Below, in pieces: positions 8,952 to 16,100 of a stretch of 64,000 bases of DNA. The stretch's first letter is position 1, and every line of letters begins with the position of its first letter. The stretch comes from Psychroserpens luteolus (GTDB lineage: Bacteria > Bacteroidota > Bacteroidia > Flavobacteriales > Flavobacteriaceae). The notes beneath the pieces were generated by a model. The model worked only from the letters and a program-made list of their open reading frames with translations, made no database searches and was not told where the DNA came from. The stretch lies in contig NZ_JAHVXI010000002.1 in assembly GCF_021032705.1 (NCBI RefSeq), positions 248,001 to 312,000 on the forward strand, written 5' to 3'. The position numbers were made by a program, and so were the translations under genes.

Positions 8952-8983
8952 TCGGTTTAACTATTCAAAATGTAAGTGCTGCT

Positions 8984-8991
8984 TATATTTG
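8984..8991 (+). promoter_or_regulatory. Predicted -7 box TATATTTG for the 9021 micro-protein gene
   Basis: Perfect TAnnTTTG match 30 bases upstream of the ATG at 9021. No clear -33 TTG is visible at the expected spacing. Confidence 0.45.
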
Positions 8992-9020
8992 AGTAATTAA
9001 TTAATTTAATCCCTTATATT

Positions 9021-9164
9021 ATGAAGACTAAAAAGTACGTACTAGCAATCGCAATTTTCGGTGGAATGTTGTTCACAGCTCAAGCAACTGATTTAATCAA
9101 CTTAGATGGACAAGTTAAAACCGAAATGGAAAAGAAAAAGCGAAAACTCGTTAAAAACGGATAG
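9021..9164 (+). CDS. Small secreted or periplasmic protein (47 aa)
   Basis: A 47-codon ORF with a clean Sec signal peptide: KTKK at the N-terminus, then 'YVLAIAIFGGMLFTAQA' as the hydrophobic core ending in a signal peptidase I-type AQA site after about residue 22. The predicted mature part is about 25 residues and very basic at its end (EKKKRKLVKNG). It has its own -7 box (8984-8991). The last 59 bases overlap, in another frame, the start of the membrane protein gene at 9106. It may be a true micro-protein or the 5' remnant of a longer secreted-protein gene whose 3' part was replaced. Function unknown. Confidence 0.5.
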   Translation: MKTKKYVLAIAIFGGMLFTAQATDLINLDGQVKTEMEKKKRKLVKNG

Positions 9165-9657
9165 AAGTATATCTAGGAGTGCTGTTACTGGAACAATTAT
9201 TGGTACCTTAATCGCGTCTACTCCTATATTATTTTCTTTACACGAAAGTGTTCCAGATGAAAAAATCTGGAGCACTTTTTTGTTTACATATGATAGTAGT
9301 CTTTGGGAGAGTGCTCAGTATGCCATGTGGGTGTTTACTGGAAAATTCATTCCGCTAATGTTGTTGTTTATTTGGTTCTTCACAAATAGAAATTGGTGGT
9401 ATCATGCTTTACTTGTTCCTATAGCCATGTATATTTTTCAAATTATTGTGACTCTAAGTGCAGATGTTAAATATTTTGATGAATTCCAAATTGTATATAT
9501 GCTTCCAATAATGGCTATTGTAATTCCTTCAATTTATCTGATTAGGGCAAAAATGTTCAATAAAATTAATGATGCAGGCAAGACCATGCAAGAACTAGAA
9601 GAAGAGTTTATGATAAAACCTAAGGGACTTTGGGGAAAAGTCAAACAATATTTTTAA
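9106..9657 (+). CDS. Small multi-pass membrane protein, paralogue of the 10.2-11.4 kb pair
   Basis: 183 residues with a basic N-terminal tail (about 1-25) and about four hydrophobic segments (about 28-45, 72-92, 96-116, 125-145), then a cytoplasmic tail with 'EELEEEFM'. No known domain recognised. The segment 'LFIWFFTNRNWWYHALLVPI' matches the layout of 'CLIWYFTSKNWWRYSILVVI' in 10793-11377 and 'LSIWFVTNPYEWRFFIVLPI' in 10170-10781, so all three are one family. The ATG at 9106 is forced, because a TAG stop is directly upstream and no other start codon occurs before the first membrane segment. It overlaps the 9021 gene by 59 bases. A strong terminator follows. Confidence 0.7.
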   Translation: MDKLKPKWKRKSENSLKTDRSISRSAVTGTIIGTLIASTPILFSLHESVPDEKIWSTFLFTYDSSLWESAQYAMWVFTGKFIPLMLLFIWFFTNRNWWYHALLVPIAMYIFQIIVTLSADVKYFDEFQIVYMLPIMAIVIPSIYLIRAKMFNKINDAGKTMQELEEEFMIKPKGLWGKVKQYF

Positions 9658-9678
9658 TTTCCGTTTTATAAAAAATTG

Positions 9679-9710
9679 AAAGGCATAATTGATTAATTAT
9701 GCCTTTTGTT
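9679..9710 (+). terminator. Rho-independent terminator after the membrane protein gene
   Basis: Perfect 11-bp stem AAGGCATAATT / AATTATGCCTT with a GATT loop, followed by TTTGTTT. It isolates the 9021-9657 transcript from the HTH gene downstream. Confidence 0.8.
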
Positions 9711-9720
9711 TATAACTAAA

Positions 9721-9738
9721 TATAGAAAAAAATCTATA
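9721..9738. promoter_or_regulatory. Operator candidate TATAGA-N6-TCTATA (copy 1)
   Basis: Perfect 6-6-6 palindrome upstream of the HTH gene's -7 box (9766-9773), roughly at the -35 to -55 region. The same half-sites with the same spacing recur at 11380-11397 before the divergent membrane-protein pair; in both copies TCTATA is followed by AC. The obvious candidate ligand is the HTH protein encoded at 9814, which would make this an autoregulatory site. Confidence 0.5.
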
Positions 9739-9765
9739 ACTAAAACATTTTAATTAAAAAAAAAT

Positions 9766-9773
9766 TACATTTG
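9766..9773 (+). promoter_or_regulatory. Predicted -7 box TACATTTG for the HTH gene
   Basis: Perfect TAnnTTTG match 40 bases before the ATG at 9814, downstream of the TATAGA/TCTATA palindrome. Confidence 0.5.
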
Positions 9774-9813
9774 TGTTTATAATATCAATAGCACTCCAAA
9801 CCCCTTTATAATT

Positions 9814-10173
9814 ATGAGTAAAACGATACACCGCATCATGAAAGTAATCTCTGCCTTAAACATGAGCGCCAGACAATTTGATATTTCGATTGGTACAGCT
9901 AACGGTTATATATTACGCATGGAAAAAAATAATGCCTCGGTTGGCAGCGATGTCATTGAGCGTATTGTCAAGGAATATCCTCAGGTCAACCTTATTTGGC
10001 TGATTACAGGTAAGGGTGATATGTTTATTGAGGAGCAACCCAAGCCCAAAGTGCGCAGCAAAAAAGAAATTGAAGCTTACATAGATACAAAACTTAAAGC
10101 CCAATGGTCTGATGAAAAGAAAGCACTCTTAGATGAAATATTATTGGAAATTGAAAACGCAAAAAATAATTAA
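9814..10173 (+). CDS. Xre-like helix-turn-helix regulator
   Basis: 119 residues. The N-terminal 70 residues have the HTH layout of the Xre/Cro group common in Bacteroidota: 'IMKVISALNMSARQFDISIG' as helices 1-2, 'NASVGSDVIERIVKEYPQVN' as the following helices, and the closing 'WLITGKGDMF' signature. The C-terminal half is charged and helical (about 80-119), perhaps a dimerisation region. No peptidase S24 domain is present. Its 3' end overlaps that of the convergent gene at 10170 by 4 bases. With two copies of one palindrome at 9721 and 11380 it is likely the regulator of this small island. Confidence 0.8.
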   Translation: MSKTIHRIMKVISALNMSARQFDISIGTANGYILRMEKNNASVGSDVIERIVKEYPQVNLIWLITGKGDMFIEEQPKPKVRSKKEIEAYIDTKLKAQWSDEKKALLDEILLEIENAKNN

Positions 10174-10781
10174 AGAGTCAATTTATCTCTTAATTCTATA
10201 AGTTTTATAAGATATTCTTTATTATTCATCATCTCTTTTTGCTTTACTATTAACGACAAATCTTTCTTGACGGCTTTAAAACTTTCCGAGTTGAATGATG
10301 ATATTTTATTCAATTCAGTATTAATCTCTTCATTAATCTTTATTTTAAATGTTTCTTTTTTTATATAGAAACCAGTCCATCTCGAAAAAATAAACAAAAT
10401 AAGTATGTAAGGAAACGATAAAAATAAGCTTTCAAAAAAATTTATTTTATAATCATATCCCCATTTCAGGTTTGCTATTTGAACATAAACTTTATAAACC
10501 TCAATTATAATAGGCAAAACAATAAAAAAACGCCATTCGTAGGGATTAGTAACAAACCAAATAGATAAAATTGAAAGTGTAAAGACTTTAATATAAAATA
10601 TCCAAATACAATAATCAACATCTATTATAACTTCAGAATCTAATGACAAAAATTCTGAAGACCAAATATTATAATCTAATGGAATTAACTTATATGTAAA
10701 AAACAAAAATGGCAAAATTATAATAGTAAAAAGTACTATTATATCTCTCAAATATAATTTGTTTGTTGATATGCTTTTCAA
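10170..10781 (-). CDS. Small multi-pass membrane protein (paralogue 2)
   Basis: 203 residues, unknown family. About four hydrophobic segments in the first 130 residues, including 'LSIWFVTNPYEWRFFIVLPI', then a cytoplasmic helical tail of about 70 residues ending 'EYLIKLIELRDKL'. The neighbour at 10793 ends 'EYLKNLIKLRDEF', so tail and membrane core are both homologous. It is second in a two-gene minus-strand operon (11-base gap) and converges on the HTH gene. High AT content and many Ile/Phe codons are expected for such a membrane protein and do not by themselves show transfer. Confidence 0.7.
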   Translation of the reverse strand: MKSISTNKLYLRDIIVLFTIIILPFLFFTYKLIPLDYNIWSSEFLSLDSEVIIDVDYCIWIFYIKVFTLSILSIWFVTNPYEWRFFIVLPIIIEVYKVYVQIANLKWGYDYKINFFESLFLSFPYILILFIFSRWTGFYIKKETFKIKINEEINTELNKISSFNSESFKAVKKDLSLIVKQKEMMNNKEYLIKLIELRDKLTL

Positions 10782-10792
10782 AATTATACTAA

Positions 10793-11377
10793 TTAAATTT
10801 CATAAAACTCATCTCTTAACTTAATAAGGTTTTTTAAATACTCTATTGATTCTTCTTCTGAAAAATTTTCACTTTTTAGTTCAATGAATTTTTTATGCAA
10901 ACTGTCTAACTCTTGTTTTTTACCACTATTTATACTAAAAAACGTTTCATTAATCTCCTTATCAATTTCAGATCTAACCTGCTTAGCTAAGTTATATTGA
11001 TTTATTTTATGAGAAATAAAAATCATTATAAGAATAATTGGAAGAGTAATAGGTAAAGTTATAAAGTATTCAAAATCATCTACATTACTTTGATTTGAAT
11101 TAAATGTACTAAACAGCTTCATTAGCTCGATTGCAATAACTACTAATATTGAATATCTCCACCAGTTTTTTGATGTAAAATACCATATCAAACAATACGC
11201 TATAATTAAAATCTTCATTTTAGAATAATGAAATATTCCTTCTATACTATAAAAATCTAACTCTTCGATATCATCCAAATCAAAAATATAGGAATCCAAA
11301 TAATACCCAAAAGTAATGCCTAAAATGAGTACTACAATTAGGACTTCTTTTATTTTTATATTTTTAAAACGATACAT
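10793..11377 (-). CDS. Small multi-pass membrane protein (paralogue 3)
   Basis: 194 residues, same unknown family as 10170-10781 and 9106-9657. Membrane core with 'CLIWYFTSKNWWRYSILVVI', then a helical tail starting 'EIDKEINETF' (compare 'INEEINTELN' in the neighbour) and ending 'EYLKNLIKLRDEF'. The ATG at 11377 lies directly next to the palindrome at 11380-11397, so a repressor bound there would sit over the first transcribed bases. First gene of the minus-strand pair. No catalytic motif is visible; a sensor, anchor or immunity-type role are all open. Confidence 0.7.
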   Translation of the reverse strand: MYRFKNIKIKEVLIVVLILGITFGYYLDSYIFDLDDIEELDFYSIEGIFHYSKMKILIIAYCLIWYFTSKNWWRYSILVVIAIELMKLFSTFNSNQSNVDDFEYFITLPITLPIILIMIFISHKINQYNLAKQVRSEIDKEINETFFSINSGKKQELDSLHKKFIELKSENFSEEESIEYLKNLIKLRDEFYEI

Positions 11378-11379
11378 TA

Positions 11380-11397
11380 TATAGAAAATTATCTATA
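11380..11397. promoter_or_regulatory. Operator candidate TATAGA-N6-TCTATA (copy 2)
   Basis: Same palindrome as at 9721-9738, spacer AAATTA instead of AAAAAA. It ends two bases before the ATG of the membrane-protein pair and lies just downstream of a -7-like sequence TATATTCG (minus strand, 11406-11399, one mismatch). It also lies upstream of the alanine dehydrogenase-like gene on the plus strand, so effects on that gene cannot be excluded. Confidence 0.5.
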
Positions 11398-11468
11398 ACG
11401 AATATAAAACTAATTTTGTAAAAAATCGATTTTTATTTGTAATTTGAATTTCCAACTTAATAAACACA

Positions 11469-12668
11469 ATGAGCAAATCATTATCTCCTTTTACAAAGGC
11501 CCAATTATTACCTCAGGAAGAAACCCTTGAAGTCTTCAAAAAGAAAGGCGATCTATTTATAGGCATCCCAAAAGAAACTCATTTTCAAGAAAAACGCGTG
11601 TGTTTAACACCAGATGCAGTCTCTGCTCTGGTATCTAATGGTCATCGTGTTATGATCGAATCTGGTGCTGGTGAAGGCGCCAATTTTAAAGACAAAACCT
11701 ATAGCGATGCTGGTGCCGAAGTCACCAATGACACCGCAAAGGTATTCTCCTGCCCTATTTTATTAAAAGTTGAACCACCTTCTCTGGATGAAATAAAACT
11801 AATAAATCCGCAGACCATTTTAATCTCGGCATTACAACTAAAAACGCAAAACAAAAAATATTTTGAAGCACTAGCTTCCAAGCGAATTACAGCTTTAGCC
11901 TTTGAATTTATAAAAGATGATGATGGCGCTTATCCTGCTGTTCGCTCACTTAGTGAAATTGCTGGAACAGCCTCCATTTTAATAGCTTCTGAGCTATTAT
12001 CTAATGTGAATGGTGGAAACGGACTCATGTTTGGAAACATTAGTGGCGTCCCTCCTACTGAAGTGCTTATTATTGGTGCAGGTACTGTTGGTGAGTTTGC
12101 AGCAAGATCTGCTATTGGACTCGGCGCCAATGTAAAAATATTTGATAATTCAATAACAAAATTGCGTTGTGTACAATCAAATTTAGGTCGCACCATCTAT
12201 ACCTCAACAATGCAACCCAAGAATCTAGTTAAAGCCCTAAAGCGATGTGATGTGGCTATTGGTGCCATTAGAGGAAAAAACAGATCTCCTATTATTGTTA
12301 CTGAAGCTATGGTGAATACTATGAAAGCTGGTGCCGTTGTTATTGATGTAAGTATTGATATGGGTGGATGTTTTGAGACCAGCGAAGTCACGAACCACGA
12401 CAAACCAACATTTGTGCATAATGGTGTTATACATTATTGTGTGCCAAACATTCCTGCAAGATATTCACGATCAGCCTCAGTATCAATTAGTAACATCTTT
12501 ACACCTTACCTTTTAAAGATTGCAGAAGATGGTGGAATTGAAAATGCTATCCGTTTTGACCGTGGATTAAAAAATGGGTTGTATTTTTACCACGGAATTT
12601 TAACCAATAAATCAGTTGCAGATTGGTTTGACCTTGACTGTAGCGATGTAAACTTGTTAATTTTCTAA
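11469..12668 (+). CDS. ald: Alanine dehydrogenase-like NAD(P)-dependent enzyme
   Basis: 399 residues of the alanine dehydrogenase/transhydrogenase-alpha family. The substrate-side motifs 'IGIPKETHFQEKRVCLTP' (R43) and 'LLKVEPP' (K100), the nucleotide site GAGTVGEFA, and 'VIDVSIDMGGCFE' are all present. Alanine dehydrogenase converts L-alanine to pyruvate and ammonia. Unlike classical enzymes, the segment that should hold the catalytic His (YLHLA in M. tuberculosis) reads 'ALQLKT', with Gln at about 123. The N-terminus also has about 25 extra residues. This version may therefore have an altered mechanism or another substrate. Followed by a small DUF4258-like gene. Confidence 0.82.
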   Translation: MSKSLSPFTKAQLLPQEETLEVFKKKGDLFIGIPKETHFQEKRVCLTPDAVSALVSNGHRVMIESGAGEGANFKDKTYSDAGAEVTNDTAKVFSCPILLKVEPPSLDEIKLINPQTILISALQLKTQNKKYFEALASKRITALAFEFIKDDDGAYPAVRSLSEIAGTASILIASELLSNVNGGNGLMFGNISGVPPTEVLIIGAGTVGEFAARSAIGLGANVKIFDNSITKLRCVQSNLGRTIYTSTMQPKNLVKALKRCDVAIGAIRGKNRSPIIVTEAMVNTMKAGAVVIDVSIDMGGCFETSEVTNHDKPTFVHNGVIHYCVPNIPARYSRSASVSISNIFTPYLLKIAEDGGIENAIRFDRGLKNGLYFYHGILTNKSVADWFDLDCSDVNLLIF

Positions 12669-12689
12669 AAACAATTCAGTTAGTTACTT

Positions 12690-13064
12690 ATGAAATTAAT
12701 TCATCGAATAGGCTACTATTTGGGAGGTTTCTCAATTGGTCTTATTTTATTAGCTTTCTTTTTAAGTGGAAAGAAAACATCTTGTGCTTATGGTCCTAAT
12801 GCAAGAACCATAAAGAATATTAGTGAGAAAAAGTACCGACTCTACTCAGAAACTACTAAAAGCGCCATGAAAAATTATGATCTTGACTCACTCGATATTT
12901 CTAATTTGATAAAAACTGGAGATGTCAATTTTTCTGAAAGCGATACCAAAGCAAAAGGTTGTAAAACCTATCTTATCGAAAACGAATTAGAAGATAAAAC
13001 TGTAGAGTTAACGATTAAAAATTGTGACTCATCTGCAACCATCCAATCGTTAATAATCAAATAA
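12690..13064 (+). CDS. DUF4258-like membrane-anchored protein
   Basis: 124 residues with one N-terminal membrane segment ('IGYYLGGFSIGLILLAFFLS') and a periplasmic or cytoplasmic soluble part of about 95 residues. In related flavobacteria a protein annotated as DUF4258 with this 'GLILLAFFLSGKKTSC.YGP' start follows the alanine dehydrogenase gene; the family link comes from memory of that pattern and not from a search. It lies 21 bases after ald and is probably co-transcribed. Function unknown. Confidence 0.65.
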   Translation: MKLIHRIGYYLGGFSIGLILLAFFLSGKKTSCAYGPNARTIKNISEKKYRLYSETTKSAMKNYDLDSLDISNLIKTGDVNFSESDTKAKGCKTYLIENELEDKTVELTIKNCDSSATIQSLIIK

Positions 13065-13096
13065 AAAACCATTGCCAGTAAATACTAACAATGGTT
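13062..13096 (-). terminator. Terminator between convergent genes
   Basis: AACCATTG (13067-13074) and CAATGGTT (13089-13096) form an 8-bp stem with a 14-base loop. On the minus strand the stem is followed by TTTTTTAT, so it best serves the pectate lyase gene ending at 13127; on the plus strand the T-tract is poor. Confidence 0.6.
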
Positions 13097-13126
13097 ATAT
13101 TAATTAAATTCAAAAAACTAACTGAT

Positions 13127-16100
13127 TTATCTGATTGGTACTTTCTTTGTCAAGCTAGTATCATCATAAATCAATTTAACTATATATATACCTCTTGCAT
13201 AAGAAGACGTATTAATTCCTCTTGTCATCTGAGATTGATTTTGTAATTCTGATGCATTAAATGTTTCATTGTAAAGCACTTTTCCTGATAAATCATACAA
13301 CAGAATTCCTGTAGCATTAACCGAATTCAAGCCATCAATTTTAACTTTTAATATATCATTTATTGGGTCTTGAAATACTATAAATTCGAAATCATCAGAT
13401 TCTCCAGGTATTTCAATAGTGGTATTACATTCTTCAACAAAAACCATAACTGTAGCTTCATCACTATCCAATACATTATACACTAAAACAGAGTACTCTG
13501 TATCTTCAGTTGGAGATACTTCTATACTTTGCGTTGTTTCTCCTGTGCTCCATAAGTATTCATCTCCACCACTAGCTGTTAGCGTCACTGTTTCTTCTGA
13601 ACAAATCGTTAAGTCTTCACCAGCAAAGGCTTCCACTGTTTCTACCACGTTCACTACAACAGCTTTTGTGTCTTCACAATTATTAATAAAACCTGTTACT
13701 TCATAAGTGGTTGTCACTGTTGGACTAACGGCAATATTAGGTTGTGTTGCTCCATTATTCCATAGATAAGAATTAGCTCCTGAAGCCGAAAGCGTAATAA
13801 ATTCGCCTTCTAGAATTGTGACATCATCACCATTTGATATCACTACATTCGGGTTTGGGCTTACAGATACCATTACATCAGCTTCATCAGAATAATTACC
13901 AATAAAAACAGTTACTGTATATGTTTGCGTATTTGCAGGATTAACTGTAATACTTTGTGTAGTTTCACCAGTACTCCATAAATAACTATCACCTTCAGAA
14001 GCTGTTAAGGTTGTTTCATAACCTTGACAAATAGATTGATCGGCTCCTGCACTTGCTATAAATTCGAAAGGCTCAACCGTAACGATTACATCATCTGTAA
14101 ATTCACACCCATTAGAAAACCCTGTAACTGAATAGGTTGTTGTAACTATAGGCGCAACCGAAATACTTGAAGTAGTCTCTCCTGTACTCCATACATATGT
14201 TTCTGCTCCTGAAGCAGTTAATGTAGTAGATTCACCTTCTACTATCGTACTATCATTTCCAGCATTTGTGTTTGGCAACTCATTTACAGTAACTGTAACA
14301 CTATCATCATCTGATGCGGTTTGATTCACATTATAAGCTGTTACAGTATACACTGTTGTCGTATTTGGAGACACATTAATACTAGCAGTAGTTTCACCTG
14401 TATTCCAAAGATATGTTGCTCCTCCAGAGGCTGTTAATGTAGTCGTTTCACCATTACAAATCTCTATATCATTTCCGGCGTTAGCTGTAACTGTCTCAGA
14501 TTGCACAGATACAGTAACACTTGCAGAGGCTTCACATCCATTAGAATAACCTGTCACAGTATAAGTCGTGGTTATATTAGGAGTTACATCAATACTTGAA
14601 GTCGTTTCTCCTGTCTCCCATAAATAGGTGTCTGCTCCTGTAGCTGTTAATGTTGTTGTCTCTCCTTCATTTATTGTTACATTGTTTCCTGCATCTACGT
14701 TTGGTAACGGATTAACAGTTACAATAACTTCATCTGTACTAGAGCAATTATTTTCAAATACTTCTACTGAATATGTTGTCGTTGCAGTTGGACTTACAGT
14801 AATGCTTGAAGTTGTTGCTCCTGTATTCCACAAATATGATGTTCCGCCCGAAGCGGTTAATGTTGTTGCATTTCCGAAGCAAATTGCAGTATCATTTCCA
14901 GCATTGGCAACTGGTAAATCATTAACTGTAACAATAACGCTGTCATCATCTGAAATTGTTCCTGCATTATTAAAAGCTGTTATAGTATACACTGTTGTCG
15001 TATTTGGAGACACATTAATACTAGCAGTAGTTTCACCTGTATTCCAAAGATATGTTGCTCCTCCAGAGGCTGTTAATGTAGTCGTTTCACCATTACAAAT
15101 CTCTATATCATTTCCGGCGTTAGCTGTAACTGTCTCAGATTGCACAGATACAGTAACACTTGCAGAGGCTTCACATCCATTAGAATAACCTGTCACAGTA
15201 TAAGTCGTGGTTATATTAGGAGTTACATCAATACTTGAAGTCGTTTCTCCTGTCTCCCATAAATAGGTGTCTGCTCCTGTAGCTGTTAATGTTGTTGTCT
15301 CTCCTTCATTTATTGTTACATTGTTTCCTGCATCTACGTTTGGTAACGGATTAACAGTTACAATAACTTCATCTGTACTAGAGCAATTATTTTCAAATAC
15401 TTCTACTGAATATGTTGTTGTTGCAGTTGGACTTACGGTAATGCTTGAAGTCGTTGCTCCTGTATTCCACAAGTATGATGTTCCGCCCGAAGCGGTTAAT
15501 GTTGTTGTATTTCCGAAGCAAATAGTAGTATCATTTCCAGCATTTGCAACTGGTATCTCATTAACTGTAACAATAACACTATCGTCACTTGTATTATTTC
15601 CAGAAGCACTATATGCTGTTACTGTATATGTTGTAGTAGTCGTTGGTGATACGACTATACTAGCAGTCGTTGCTCCTGTATTCCATAAATAAGTTGTTCC
15701 TCCCGTTGCTGTAAGTGTAACAGATTCTCCATTACAAATCTCCATGTCGTTTCCAGCATTGGCATCGACACTGTCATCTTGCAAAAAAACGGTAACTGTA
15801 TCTGTACTTTCACAAGTATTAGTAGTACCAGTAACTGAATATGAGGTGTCCGACGTAGGCGTAACTGTTATTGATTGTGTTGTTTCTCCTGTACTCCATA
15901 AATAAGAGTCAGCTCCTGTTGCTGTTAATGTAACGCTTTCACCCATAAAAATGGTTTCATCTGTTCCTGCATCTACATTCGGAACTTGATTTACAGTTAC
16001 AACCACTGTATCAGTACTAGAACATCCATTTTGAGTAACTTCTACTGAATAGGTTGTAGTTACATTAGGATTTACGGTAATTGAAGCACTGGTAGCTCCT

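Noticed and set aside
14330-15607. Regular repeats as a CRISPR array
   Set aside because: The units are 71 codons long and in frame with a protein; there are no short direct repeats with unique spacers and no cas genes.
14628-15692. Two long plus-strand frames (14628-15188, 15267-15692) inside the lyase gene
   Set aside because: They are mirror frames of the tandem Ig-like repeats on the minus strand, nearly identical to each other for that reason, and lack any protein-like features.
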